Assembly (NCBI GenBank): GCA_002432425.1
Contig: DJEL01000031.1
Span: forward strand, 34,725 to 98,724
Direction of reading: 5' to 3'
DNA from: Lachnospiraceae bacterium UBA5899
Lineage (GTDB): Bacteria > Bacillota > Clostridia > Lachnospirales > Lachnospiraceae
DNA: 64,000 nucleotides
The notes beneath the pieces were generated by a model, which was not told the DNA's origin, did not search any database, and saw only the letters and a program-made list of their open reading frames with translations. The translations under genes were made by a program, and so were the position numbers. Below, in pieces: positions 8,043 to 16,744 of the stretch (position 1 is its first letter; each line of letters starts with the position of its first letter).

Positions 8043-9884
8043 CTATTGTACCAAATTACTGCCGGATTGTATACTAAATGTATCATAAACCCCAAATTTC
8101 TCATTTTCAAAAATAAGACTGCAGCCGTTATTTTCAAGGAACTCCTCAATGAGCTTAAATTTCTCATCCTGTGCCACATAGGAAATATCACTCTCGGCAT
8201 AACCGGCGTTCCGAAGTCCTTCTTCGCCTTCCTTCAGGTAAAGGGCATACCGTTTTTCCAGAATGACCACCGGCAGAATTTCCTTCGCCTGCGTTTTTTC
8301 CATATCCTTACGCATAACCTCTATGCCGTAGGACGCCAGGTCGCTCCAGGGATTGAACGCGGAAGGCATATCCAGATAAAAGCTCACGGCGGGAATATCC
8401 CCGTAAAGAATGACCTCCCTGCCGCTAAGCCCCTCCTCCGTTACAAAATCGGAAAGTTCCTGCATCCAGACCGCCTTGTCATGCTCCATGGTAATGCCCG
8501 CAAGCGCCCGGCAGCCGGTTATTTTCGTATCGGCATTTTCAATTCCGTGGGACTCCGCAAAGACAAACGCCGTGCCGAAGCCTGTGCCCTGAAATAGGAA
8601 AATACCGGTAATAAGCCCCGCAAACACCTTCACGGGAAATGCCGAAAGAGAAATTCTTCCCTTTCCCACCGTCACTTTCTTCTCCCATTTCTGTCTGCCA
8701 AACAGATACAGTCTGGTAAACACATAGGGCGCCGCCAGGAACAAATCGTTGATGGCGGGATACAGCTTATTGTTGCTGCCGATGGGCGTAATGAAAATGT
8801 TAAGCAGCACAAATCCGCCCAGAAGCTTCCATTTCTTTTGTGTTTTGGGACGGAAAACATCTGTCAGACACACCACCATGGTCAGCATCAGAAACAGAAT
8901 GGAGGGACGCAGCATCGCCACATACTCCGTAAAACGGAGGGATGCAAACTGACGTCTGTATAAAAACAGCAGACACAGCACAGCAAGCGCCACACTTCCC
9001 GCCTGCCTCAGCCGTTTCCGTTTTACGGGCAGAATTACCCACAGAAGGCAGGCTGCCGCCAGGAAAACACCGATTCGGATTACCCAGTACAGATTTTCTA
9101 TGTACCAGTCAAATGCTCCCAGAACCATAGCGGAAGCCTTGTAATCCGAAGCCGTATCCGTCATGGAAAACAGTCTTTTTATGGCTTCCGGATATGCCGT
9201 AACGCCGTAACGCAGACTGATATAGCCTAAAAAGAGCAGAAACGAACCCGCATAGCCTGCCAGACAGTACAGGGTTTCCCGCACCACTTTTCCAATTTTT
9301 TTCCGGCAGATAATGCCGTATGCCCACACGCCCACAATAAGAACCGCCTGGGGCAGATTGGAAAAACGGACAAATACATTTGCGCCCAGGACCAGTCCCG
9401 CCGCAATCAGAAAGCCTTTTTTCTCCTCCGTAAGTCCCACATACAAAAAGAGAATGCACAACAGCAGAAACAGATAGGTCAGGTAATTATACAGCACCGC
9501 CGTAGGACACCAGCAGAGGCTGACTGCCGCAAACTCTCCCGCAAATACCGTCCAGAACGGAAGACCGCATTTTTTCACCAGAAAAAAATACGCAATAAGC
9601 GCCGTAGCACTGACCACAAGCGCGGTATAGATATTCATGAAAAGCAGGGTATCGCCGCCCGGCAGAAGGCTGAAGAAATGCCCCACCACGTTGGCAAGAT
9701 AGGTGGAAAACACCCACATGGAATCCATATGGGCAAGTCCCATGTACCGGAAGTTGGCATAGTTATATCCCGTATCCCTTAAGTCAATTCCCATCCACAC
9801 ATGGCGAAGGGGATAAAGCGCCAGAATAAGCGGCAGAAGCGCATTTTCCGTCCATACCAGCCATTTATTTTTCTTCGTTTCCAT
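8043..9884 (-). CDS. GT-C/GT39-like polytopic membrane protein
   Basis: Protein of 613 residues with about 11-13 membrane segments. The first external loop has IDLRDTGYNYANFRY, an Asp-containing motif in the position of the catalytic Asp of GT-C enzymes. A soluble C-terminal domain of about 150 residues follows the last helix (from about 460), where the chain has nucleotide-free alpha/beta character (REVILYGDIPAVSFYL). Start 9884 (METKKNK) is preferred because AGAGGTG sits 6 nt upstream; the GTG at 9893 falls within that site. It overlaps the end of the acyltransferase gene by 20 bp. It probably transfers a sugar from a polyprenyl carrier outside the cell; the specificity is unknown. Confidence 0.75.
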   Translation of the reverse strand: METKKNKWLVWTENALLPLILALYPLRHVWMGIDLRDTGYNYANFRYMGLAHMDSMWVFSTYLANVVGHFFSLLPGGDTLLFMNIYTALVVSATALIAYFFLVKKCGLPFWTVFAGEFAAVSLCWCPTAVLYNYLTYLFLLLCILFLYVGLTEEKKGFLIAAGLVLGANVFVRFSNLPQAVLIVGVWAYGIICRKKIGKVVRETLYCLAGYAGSFLLFLGYISLRYGVTAYPEAIKRLFSMTDTASDYKASAMVLGAFDWYIENLYWVIRIGVFLAAACLLWVILPVKRKRLRQAGSVALAVLCLLFLYRRQFASLRFTEYVAMLRPSILFLMLTMVVCLTDVFRPKTQKKWKLLGGFVLLNIFITPIGSNNKLYPAINDLFLAAPYVFTRLYLFGRQKWEKKVTVGKGRISLSAFPVKVFAGLITGIFLFQGTGFGTAFVFAESHGIENADTKITGCRALAGITMEHDKAVWMQELSDFVTEEGLSGREVILYGDIPAVSFYLDMPSAFNPWSDLASYGIEVMRKDMEKTQAKEILPVVILEKRYALYLKEGEEGLRNAGYAESDISYVAQDEKFKLIEEFLENNGCSLIFENEKFGVYDTFSIQSGSNLVQ

Positions 9885-11034
9885 CTTTATCACCTCTCAA
9901 GGCGGCGGATTTGCGTTGTCCGCTTTTTAAGCCGGAACATGCTCTCTCCAGCCCCCAAAACAGCCATGCCCTTACCATATCCACACAGATACCGGCTGTA
10001 AATACGAAAAGTACCGCCAGTAAAATCCCCAGAAGCAGGCTGCCCGCGCTGTCCGGTCTGCCCGTGATGGCAAAAATCCACTGCTGCCAGCGTTCATCCA
10101 GCGCCGTATGGCAGTGCAGCAGATACACACCCAGCGTATAGGGGGCAATCCGGCATACAAACCGGCTGAAAGCACCCTCTTTCAGGGTTATATGGGAAAA
10201 TGCCAAAAAGAGTCCCACCGAAGCAATCAGTACGAAAATGTGGTTATAGTTGTAGCAGACGGAAAGCATGTCTGACAGCTTTCCTGTCTTTAAGTAAATC
10301 ATCCGAAGTCCCATGCTCGCCGCAAAAATAACGGCGGCGGAAAGGAAATAGACCGCAAAGCCTCTTTTTTTGTTCTGCAAAAACGGTATCCCGTAAAGCC
10401 GGATATAAGCTGCCACCAGAAAGACACACAGATACCAGATGACATCATAACCCTGACTGTCCGTTTCCAGCTTCATGGGCAGCACGGATTTTATCAGGCT
10501 GAATGCCGTAAGCAGGGCTACGATAATTCCCTGAAACTGCTTCTTTGAAAGTTTTTTCACACCCGCTGCCAGAATGGGCGCAAACAGTATCATATACAGA
10601 TACGCCGTCATAAACCAGTAATGGTTCTTGGAAATAGGGAACAGAAGCCTTGCCAGATAATACAGGTTAAAGCCCCCTTCCGGCCTGTAGCCGCAAAGGT
10701 ATGCCACCACACCGATTCCCACACTGTAAAACCATACCTGCAGCCACAGCCGCAGCACCTTCTTAAAAGCAAAACGGCTCTCTGTCAGAAAATAGCCGCT
10801 AATCAGCATATACACGTTGACCGCTACAATGCACAGGCTCTCCACACCCCACGCCAGATATTCATAGCCTGCCAGGGATGCCTGGGAAAGCGGTGCCAGA
10901 ATTCCGCTTTTTCCTAAGAAATGCAGCACTACCACCATCATCATGGCAATGCAGCGGAGCAGTTCAAAATTTGCCAGCCGTTTTGTTTTCCCGCCGGCCT
11001 TGCCGTTTTCTTGTCTTTGTTCCATCTGTCTCAT
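9865..11034 (-). CDS. Acyltransferase family 3 (OafA/WecH-like)
   Basis: Protein of 389 residues with about ten membrane segments. The N-terminal signature ELLRCIAMMMVVVLHF contains the conserved Arg and catalytic-type His of acyltransferase-3 proteins; a later HYWFMTAYLY segment also fits the family. Such enzymes transfer acetyl or other acyl groups onto surface glycans across the membrane. GGAGAG sits 5-6 nt upstream of the ATG at 11034. It lies in a run with the GT-C protein and a GNAT, consistent with sugar decoration. Confidence 0.88.
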   Translation of the reverse strand: MRQMEQRQENGKAGGKTKRLANFELLRCIAMMMVVVLHFLGKSGILAPLSQASLAGYEYLAWGVESLCIVAVNVYMLISGYFLTESRFAFKKVLRLWLQVWFYSVGIGVVAYLCGYRPEGGFNLYYLARLLFPISKNHYWFMTAYLYMILFAPILAAGVKKLSKKQFQGIIVALLTAFSLIKSVLPMKLETDSQGYDVIWYLCVFLVAAYIRLYGIPFLQNKKRGFAVYFLSAAVIFAASMGLRMIYLKTGKLSDMLSVCYNYNHIFVLIASVGLFLAFSHITLKEGAFSRFVCRIAPYTLGVYLLHCHTALDERWQQWIFAITGRPDSAGSLLLGILLAVLFVFTAGICVDMVRAWLFWGLERACSGLKSGQRKSAALRGDKDGNEEK

Positions 11035-11060
11035 GTATTCTCTCCGTTATCCGGCGCCGG

Positions 11061-11600
11061 TTACTTATCAGATATCTGCTCATGATTAAGCACCGCCATC
11101 AGTACAATATCCCGGTACTCGCCGTTAATACACACATCGTCCTTTAAATAGGCTTCCCTTACGAACCCCGCTTTTTCATAGCTGCGGATGGCACGCACGT
11201 TGTCGGCAAACACCCGTAAAAACAGTCTGTGAAGGGAAAGCTCCCGGAATGCATAGGCGGTCATCAGTTTTGCCGCTCTCGTACCGATTCCCTTTCCTCT
11301 TGCTTCGGCTTCTCCGATAAAAACGCCGTATTCTCCCTTGTGGTGAGTGGTATCAATATCCCGGATATACACACTGCCCACGGGAACATTGCCGTCTTTT
11401 AAACAGATAATCATCTGCACCACTTTTCCGGTATTCACCATGGTTTCTATCCATTTTTCATGGGACTGTCTGGTAAACAGTGCCTGATAGATAAAGCGGG
11501 AACGGACTTCTTCGGAATTGCGCCACTTAATAATCAGGTCCGTATCGTCCTTTGTCATGTTCCGCAGATAAATCACATCGTCTTCGTATACTGCCGCCAT
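11061..11600 (-). CDS. GNAT N-acetyltransferase (RimJ/PseH-like)
   Basis: Protein of 179 residues. It shows the GNAT core with VYIRDIDTTHHKGEYGVFIG, acetyl-CoA loop ARGKGIGTRA, and FADNVRAIRSYEKAGF near the C-terminus. The closest functional relatives by pattern are nucleotide-sugar N-acetyltransferases such as PseH. Start 11600 (MAAVYEDD) is chosen for AGGAG 5 nt upstream. It lies between the PseB-type dehydratase and the RffA-type aminotransferase, so it may acetylate an aminated nucleotide sugar. A second GNAT of the same type is encoded at 44786. Confidence 0.82.
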   Translation of the reverse strand: MAAVYEDDVIYLRNMTKDDTDLIIKWRNSEEVRSRFIYQALFTRQSHEKWIETMVNTGKVVQMIICLKDGNVPVGSVYIRDIDTTHHKGEYGVFIGEAEARGKGIGTRAAKLMTAYAFRELSLHRLFLRVFADNVRAIRSYEKAGFVREAYLKDDVCINGEYRDIVLMAVLNHEQISDK

Positions 11601-11700
11601 AGCTTCTCCTTTTATCCCGCAGATTCCTTGCAAAACGTCTGCACCCTCTAAAAAACGCCTGCGCTCGCCAAAAAATCTGCGCGTTCTCCTAAATACAACA

Positions 11701-11722
11701 TAAGCACTCCTAAGAGTGCTTA
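11701..11722 (-). terminator. Small hairpin after pseB, possible weak terminator
   Basis: A perfect 9-bp stem with 4-nt loop (TAAGCACTC/GAGTGCTTA) 9 bp beyond the pseB stop. The downstream strand (TGTTGTATTT) is only partly U-rich, so readthrough or a processing role is as likely as termination. Confidence 0.4.
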
Positions 11723-11731
11723 TTGTGTCGT

Positions 11732-12724
11732 TTATTCTTCATCCAGATGTGTCAGCAAATCCCGAATCTGCTCCACGGTCAGCCATTCGCTGTTGTTTCC
11801 GGAGCTGTAAGAAAATCCCTCGGGAACCTTCTTGCCGGTAGGAACGGCTTTCTTCTTTTCGCTCCATACCATCTGGGGATAGATGATAAAGTGCTTGTCA
11901 TATTCGTAAGTGTACGGTGCATCTTCTACCGTAACCATGATTTCATGCAGCTTTTCGCCCTCACGGATGCCCACTTCCTTCGTCGGCATGCCGGGTGCCA
12001 TCGCCTCTGCAAGGTCGGTAATCTTAAAGGAAGGAATCTTGGAAATAAAGGTCTCGCCGCCTTTTGCTTCCTCCAATGCCTTGATAACCAGCTCCACGCC
12101 CTGATGCAGGCTGATCCAGAAACGGGTCATGCGGTAATCGGTAACCGGCAGCTCCGTGCCGCCGTTTTTCAGGATGCCGTCAAAGAAAGGAATGACGGAT
12201 CCTCTGCTGCCTGCCACGTTGCCATAACGGACAATGGAGAAGCTGATATCCTTTGCGCCCGCATAAGCATTGGCTGCAATAAACAGTTTATCGGAAACAA
12301 GCTTGGTGCCGCCGTACAGGTTGACAGGGTTTACCGCCTTGTCAGTGGAAAGTGCTACCACCTTTTTCACATTCATGTCCAGGCAGGCATCAATTACGTT
12401 CTGCGCACCGTTAATATTGGTCTTAATTGCTTCTGCGGGGTTGTACTCACATGCCGGAACCTGCTTTAAGGCTGCCGCATGCACCACATAATCCACACCC
12501 TCCAAAGCTCTCTTTAATCTTTCCTTATCTCTTACATCGCCGATAAAGAAACGGAGCTTGTCCCTGTATTCCTTGAATTCGTTCTGCATGATAAACTGCT
12601 TGAACTCATCTCGGGAATAAATAATAATCTTCTTCGGCTCATAATGTGTCAGAACATATTTTGTAAATGCTTTACCAAAGGAACCGGTTCCTCCGGTAAT
12701 CAATATTGCTTTATCGTTTAACAT
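11732..12724 (-). CDS. pseB: UDP-GlcNAc 4,6-dehydratase, PseB/FlaA1 type
   Basis: Protein of 330 residues, extended short-chain dehydrogenase. The Rossmann motif is TGGTGSFGKAF and the active site is STDKAVNPVNLYGGTK, with the Lys and Tyr pair of the soluble FlaA1/PseB enzymes. These dehydrate UDP-GlcNAc at C6 and may invert C5, giving a 4-keto-6-deoxy sugar. The Tyr distinguishes it from the membrane-bound, Met-containing enzyme at 61970. Start 12724 is supported by AGGAGG 5 nt upstream and an extended -10 promoter. PseC, PseG, PseI and PseF are not in the window, so pseudaminic acid is not established; CapE-like roles in L-FucNAc routes are also possible. Confidence 0.85.
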   Translation of the reverse strand: MLNDKAILITGGTGSFGKAFTKYVLTHYEPKKIIIYSRDEFKQFIMQNEFKEYRDKLRFFIGDVRDKERLKRALEGVDYVVHAAALKQVPACEYNPAEAIKTNINGAQNVIDACLDMNVKKVVALSTDKAVNPVNLYGGTKLVSDKLFIAANAYAGAKDISFSIVRYGNVAGSRGSVIPFFDGILKNGGTELPVTDYRMTRFWISLHQGVELVIKALEEAKGGETFISKIPSFKITDLAEAMAPGMPTKEVGIREGEKLHEIMVTVEDAPYTYEYDKHFIIYPQMVWSEKKKAVPTGKKVPEGFSYSSGNNSEWLTVEQIRDLLTHLDEE

Positions 12725-12789
12725 AAAGACCTCCTGGGGCAATCGTTTGCATTTGGCATAACCCACCTAAGTTACACCATATAAAGTGT

Positions 12790-12818
12790 ATTATACCATT
12801 CCCCATGGAAAAAGTCAC
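12790..12818 (-). promoter_or_regulatory. Extended -10 promoter for pseB
   Basis: Minus strand: GTGACT (12813-12818), 17-bp spacer, TGGTATAAT with the -10 at 12790-12795. It lies in the 123-bp gap between the STAS/PRTase-like gene and pseB, so the left end of the locus has its own start. Confidence 0.65.
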
Positions 12819-12847
12819 CTTTTTAGCAAATTTTTTTCAGCAAAAGG

Positions 12848-13795
12848 TCAGATGTCGTTTTTCAGCCACATTTTCTTGAAAGCCGAACCTTTATCCATAT
12901 CTATGGTATAAAAGCTGACCCGGTTTTCCTTGGCGCCGATGCCGGTATAAATATCCAGAAGACAGACCGCTCCCACAATTTCCGCTCCGGCAGCCCTTGC
13001 CCTTCTGGTTATGGCATTCTGCTGGCAGGTCATGCGGATAACATCCCGCACAATAATATATTTTGCCTCCGCCTGCAGGTCCTTTTCCTCGTCCGCCACC
13101 TCCATATGCAGAAACGCCGCCAGCTCCATGGCAACGGGAACCGCATCCTTACAAAGCGGCAGCAGAAAAGAATTCCGGTTTTCCTCATAGGTGGCATGGC
13201 ACATGCCGTTTTCCACCATGCGGACCGCCATCCGGTAAAAAAAATAAATCAGGCAGTTCTCTTCCTGTGCCAGCAATCGTATCACGGGAATTTTCTTTCC
13301 TGACGGTGTTTCTTCTCGAAGAAGCATGATATTTTCTTTGTGAATATGATGTACTGTATTTTTTATCCAGTTTGCATTCCGTTCTTCCGGCAATGTCCCG
13401 GTAAACTGAATGGTTATCTTATTGTCCGCATCCTTCGTCACCGCAAGATGCCCGGCTGCCCGCAGGCGTTCCAGCTCCGGTTTCAGTCCCTCGTATAACT
13501 CCGGCTCCGTTTTTATCAGATAAACCTCACAATTACAAGAAATCCATTTTCGCATGGCATTCACCAAAAGCTCTGCCACGCCCTCCTCCATAACCTGCAG
13601 ATAGGATAAATCCAGAAAAAGCTTTTCTTCCGAAAACTCCTGATTTACCATTTCCTTGGTCGTTTCCCGGAATAAAATCCGGTTCTGTAAGCACTGTTCT
13701 GCGAAGCTTTCCCCTTTCAGCCGCAAATACATGGCTGCCTCCGCATGCATACAGATATAGTGAGACTCCCCCTCACTAATAAATGAATACCGCAT
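12848..13795 (-). CDS. STAS-like plus PRTase-like two-domain protein, unknown
   Basis: Protein of 315 residues with no familiar whole-length match. Residues about 55-110 (KLFLDLSYLQVMEEGVAELL, then CEVYLI) look like a STAS domain, the fold of anti-sigma-factor antagonists, though no phosphorylatable Ser follows the usual position. Residues about 245-287 (KYIIVRDVIRMTCQQNAI, then AGAEIVGAVCLLD) follow the PRPP-loop and following strand of type I phosphoribosyltransferases, but the acidic pair is degenerate (VRD), so catalysis is doubtful. AGGAGAGG lies 3-5 nt upstream of the ATG and the gene has its own promoter. It sits between the DarTG pair and pseB. It may be a regulator or sensor; the assignment is inference only. 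Confidence 0.6.
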   Translation of the reverse strand: MRYSFISEGESHYICMHAEAAMYLRLKGESFAEQCLQNRILFRETTKEMVNQEFSEEKLFLDLSYLQVMEEGVAELLVNAMRKWISCNCEVYLIKTEPELYEGLKPELERLRAAGHLAVTKDADNKITIQFTGTLPEERNANWIKNTVHHIHKENIMLLREETPSGKKIPVIRLLAQEENCLIYFFYRMAVRMVENGMCHATYEENRNSFLLPLCKDAVPVAMELAAFLHMEVADEEKDLQAEAKYIIVRDVIRMTCQQNAITRRARAAGAEIVGAVCLLDIYTGIGAKENRVSFYTIDMDKGSAFKKMWLKNDI

Positions 13796-13844
13796 ATTCC
13801 TCTCCTAAACATATTTTATTTCCGAAAGTTTCCATTTCATGTAC

Positions 13845-13873
13845 ATTTTATCATTGTTTGCATTGTAATGCAA
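13845..13873 (-). promoter_or_regulatory. Promoter of the STAS/PRTase-like gene
   Basis: Minus strand: TTGCAT (13868-13873), 17-bp spacer, TAAAAT (13845-13850), about 50 bp upstream of the start at 13795. The 158-bp gap to darG otherwise shows no gene. Confidence 0.6.
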
Positions 13874-13953
13874 TATTAAACGAGCGTTTTGTGTAAATAT
13901 TAACGTTTTTTATACATGTTTCGCACATTCTCGATCTGTTCGGGATTTTTATG

Positions 13954-15045
13954 CTACACAAGTATCGTGTCCATCAAATCTCCGCTATAATTAATATTCA
14001 TCAAAGACAACATTGCCATATTCTGAATAGTATCGCATAATTCAAATTCTTTTTCTGTCTTCCAATGCGGCTTCCATCTCAATACATACTCGTATACATC
14101 TTTATCAGAAATATTTTTTTCTTCTTCTTTTAATCTGTCATAGGAATACAAAACCGTAGCTATCATTTCTGCCTGTTCTGTGCTTTTTACCCTTCCAAAT
14201 AAATCAACGGTTCTTTTCATGGCATCCCATTCTTCTTCCGAAAAATCATCCTTTGAAATCCGAACATTATCAGGAACACTTAGAGAAATCATCTTCCCAA
14301 GTTGCTTTTCGACAATCAGATTAGCATTTGCCAAAGCAGTAATGCTTTCTTTCACCTGTGCGGAAAAAGGTCCATAGCTTCCCTGCGTGAAAACAAATCC
14401 TGTATTCACACCGTTTCTTGTCAAGACATAGCATATTTTTTGATAAATAGTCCGTCCCACTTTAAGAGCATATTTTCTATCATTCAGTTCTCTGACAATT
14501 TCAAGAATTAAATACCACTTAGGATTAATTTTTAGGGAGAGCTTCCCTATTTTTTCTTCTTCCGATATGGTTCCCATCAGAAATTCTCTTGAAATTTCCG
14601 AAGGATTCGTTCCATACGGTGCATATATTTCAATATCAATGGGTAGTTCACATAGTTTCTGGTACATAATGGGACCGACTATTGCCCAGCTCAGGCCACC
14701 ATTCCCGCATCCCAATGGCGGAAAAGCAATACTGGTTATATGGTAATTTCTGTAATTTTGCACAAACCATTCCAGACCTTCTACAACATATGACAATCTG
14801 GAAGGTGACCGCCAATGGTCTTTCGTCGGAAAATTCAGAATGCTCACACCGTCCCTTTGATATACATAGGGAATTCCAGGCTTTACCTCTCCTCTGCCGC
14901 ATTTGAGAACATACTCCATAAACATGTCCGGATAACGTTTCTTAAATTCCAGTGCAATACCTTTCCCCATAACACCAACACAATTTACCGTATTGACGAT
15001 AGTTGAACACTTACTCTCAAATATATTTCCTATCTTCACTACCAT
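13954..15045 (-). CDS. darG: DarG antitoxin: macrodomain DNA ADP-ribosylglycohydrolase
   Basis: Protein of 363 residues. Residues about 1-150 are a macrodomain: NTVNCVGVMGKGIALEFKK (ADP-ribose loop) and FPPLGCGNGGLSW (second substrate loop). The remaining ~210 residues match the DarG C-terminal region, which binds and blocks DarT (TGFVFTQGSYGPFSAQVKE). DarG removes ADP-ribose from thymidine in single-stranded DNA and also sequesters the toxin. It starts 14 bp after darT with AGGGAGAG as ribosome site, the usual toxin-first order. The context is a surface-glycan locus, so this looks like an inserted defence or addiction module. Confidence 0.93.
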   Translation of the reverse strand: MVVKIGNIFESKCSTIVNTVNCVGVMGKGIALEFKKRYPDMFMEYVLKCGRGEVKPGIPYVYQRDGVSILNFPTKDHWRSPSRLSYVVEGLEWFVQNYRNYHITSIAFPPLGCGNGGLSWAIVGPIMYQKLCELPIDIEIYAPYGTNPSEISREFLMGTISEEEKIGKLSLKINPKWYLILEIVRELNDRKYALKVGRTIYQKICYVLTRNGVNTGFVFTQGSYGPFSAQVKESITALANANLIVEKQLGKMISLSVPDNVRISKDDFSEEEWDAMKRTVDLFGRVKSTEQAEMIATVLYSYDRLKEEEKNISDKDVYEYVLRWKPHWKTEKEFELCDTIQNMAMLSLMNINYSGDLMDTILV

Positions 15046-15059
15046 TTTACATTCTCTCC

Positions 15060-15668
15060 CTAAAAGAAAAATTCAGGTGCCACAAAAATTTGTTTGTTAA
15101 AACCTATACTTTTCAGTTTTGCTTTTGTTTCGTCATTACATACCGCAGCACATAATATATAATTATACGGTATGACATTAGGAATAAGTACTTCTGCACA
15201 TTTGACGGATTTTCTTTTGTAATACACATATTCATTTTCATCCCGCCAGTCCGTAGCATATACCAGTTTGAAGTCTATCTCTTTTAATCCGGTTTCAGGA
15301 GAATAAAATCCCGCATATCTGCTTGATGCATTTCTGTCCGATACTACCGCTCCTTCTATATCCAGTATTTCTTTTGCCAATTTCAATATACAGATGTTAA
15401 AGTTTTCCGCCTTTCTTTTATAAAGCATCGGATTCCTCGGGTCAAAATAAACATTGGCATATTTATGCAACGAAAGACCATTCGGAATAATCACTGTATC
15501 TCTGCGGTCTTGAATTTCCTGCATGGCTATCGATTTATGTTTAATATGTTCAGCCCTTTCATTTGACAATAATCCCCACTGCATAATCGAAGGTATATTG
15601 TCTATAGCCTGAATATTATATAATCCTGTTTGTCCGGTTATTTCCGTAAAAAGTTCTGAAGGTTTCAT
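15060..15668 (-). CDS. darT: DarT toxin: DNA thymidine ADP-ribosyltransferase
   Basis: Protein of 202 residues. Family landmarks: LYNIQAIDNIPSIMQWGLLS near the N-terminus (NAD-pocket helix), GLSLHKYANVYFDPRNPMLY (the DarT LHDY-x-PFYF-x-PRSPMLY signature), VVSDRNASS, and KSVKCAEVLIP, where Glu159 corresponds to the catalytic Glu. DarT uses NAD to ADP-ribosylate thymidine in single-stranded DNA, blocking replication; it can act against phage. Key residues appear intact, so it is probably active. Ribosome site GGAGG 8-9 nt upstream. The promoter lies inside the end of the upstream acyltransferase gene. Confidence 0.93.
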   Translation of the reverse strand: MKPSELFTEITGQTGLYNIQAIDNIPSIMQWGLLSNERAEHIKHKSIAMQEIQDRRDTVIIPNGLSLHKYANVYFDPRNPMLYKRKAENFNICILKLAKEILDIEGAVVSDRNASSRYAGFYSPETGLKEIDFKLVYATDWRDENEYVYYKRKSVKCAEVLIPNVIPYNYILCAAVCNDETKAKLKSIGFNKQIFVAPEFFF

Positions 15669-15685
15669 AATATCGCCTCCGTTTT

Positions 15686-16693
15686 TTACTGACAGTGCCT
15701 TTTTGTGTTCATTATACTATATCTCATGCATTTTTGCAAACACTTGTTCGTTTTCTGTACAATAACCGCCAGAATAAGTGTCCCTGGAACGGCTATCAGA
15801 CAGTACAGCCAGGGCTTCCGGATTTCCGTGCAGTTCGTAAGCCCATATAAAATCATGCCCTGCATGGCGTAAATATATAAAGAATATTTCCCTAAGAAAA
15901 CCGTCCCCCGGCATCTGACCGGCACTTTCATACACAGCCACATTACAAGAATGACAAAGAATACCGCCGACATGGCTCTGGCTGTCATGTAGCATACTTC
16001 CGGCAGCCGGAACATATGGGCGAGCACATAGGTTACGGCAAATAAAATTCCGGAAACCATAAGCCCCTTCCACCAGTGTCCGTGATCCTTTGCATAAGTA
16101 TCCGTCTTCTCTTTCCGCATCTCCCAGAAAATACCTGCCGGGAATGCCCAAACCGATATGTAAAGCCAGTAGCCCCATCGGAGGAAAATACCTGCCGCGC
16201 AGTACAACGCCATTCCTGCCAGAATACCCGCTATCCGCATCCGGGGCGTTTTTGCCAGACGGTAAACTATGTAAAAAATCAGATACAGAATAAGAATGGA
16301 AAAGAAAAACCAGCCGTTTGTGACAAAGGTGGGATACAGAACCGCAGAGCGGAGAATCTCTGCCGCCGTAAACCGCCTGCCGATGCACAGAAAAAACAAC
16401 AGGTACAGAAGCATGATAAAAAGATATTCCCCATACAGGGACAATACCCGGTGTCTTAAGAAATGTTTCAGATAATCCTTATTTTTACGATATTGCAGAG
16501 AAAGTCCGTAGCCTGAAAAAAAGAAAAACACGGACACGGACAGATACCCCATACTCTGCACCAGGATGTGCACATAATACGGCACTTCCACCGGGTTAAA
16601 CTGTGCAATGTGGTGCAATAGTATGAAAACTGCGAATATCCCCTTTACGCAGCTTGTGTTGTCTTTCGACAGGTAGTCCTTTGTCCGTTCCAT
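15686..16693 (-). CDS. Acyltransferase family 3 membrane protein
   Basis: Protein of 335 residues with about ten membrane segments. CVKGIFAVFILLHHIAQF holds the conserved His region of acyltransferase-3 proteins, and FFFFSGYGLS is the typical second helix end. It is probably a surface-sugar O-acetyltransferase. The neighbouring upstream gene is an SGNH hydrolase, and SGNH and acyltransferase domains often work together, sometimes fused, in glycan O-acetylation. The last ~15 codons carry the darT promoter and differ in base use from the rest, which may mark an insertion boundary. Confidence 0.85.
   Translation of the reverse strand: MERTKDYLSKDNTSCVKGIFAVFILLHHIAQFNPVEVPYYVHILVQSMGYLSVSVFFFFSGYGLSLQYRKNKDYLKHFLRHRVLSLYGEYLFIMLLYLLFFLCIGRRFTAAEILRSAVLYPTFVTNGWFFFSILILYLIFYIVYRLAKTPRMRIAGILAGMALYCAAGIFLRWGYWLYISVWAFPAGIFWEMRKEKTDTYAKDHGHWWKGLMVSGILFAVTYVLAHMFRLPEVCYMTARAMSAVFFVILVMWLCMKVPVRCRGTVFLGKYSLYIYAMQGMILYGLTNCTEIRKPWLYCLIAVPGTLILAVIVQKTNKCLQKCMRYSIMNTKRHCQ
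15711..15739 (-). promoter_or_regulatory. darTG promoter inside the acyltransferase 3' end
   Basis: Minus strand: TTGCAA (15734-15739), exactly 17 bp, TATAAT (15711-15716). It is embedded in the last codons of the acyltransferase gene, about 43 bp upstream of darT, and would let the toxin-antitoxin pair be expressed apart from the glycan operon. Confidence 0.75.
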
Positions 16694-16744
16694 GTTTCTA
16701 TACGCCTCTTACAATAATTCCTCTTTTATTCCCCTAAAAATCCC

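Noticed and set aside
6880..12724. Complete pseudaminic acid pathway
   Set aside because: Only a PseB-type dehydratase and a GNAT are present; PseC, PseG, PseI and PseF are absent and the aminotransferase is RffA-type.
12848..15668. Prophage or transposon carrying darTG
   Set aside because: No integrase, transposase, inverted repeats or attachment-site duplication could be seen around it.
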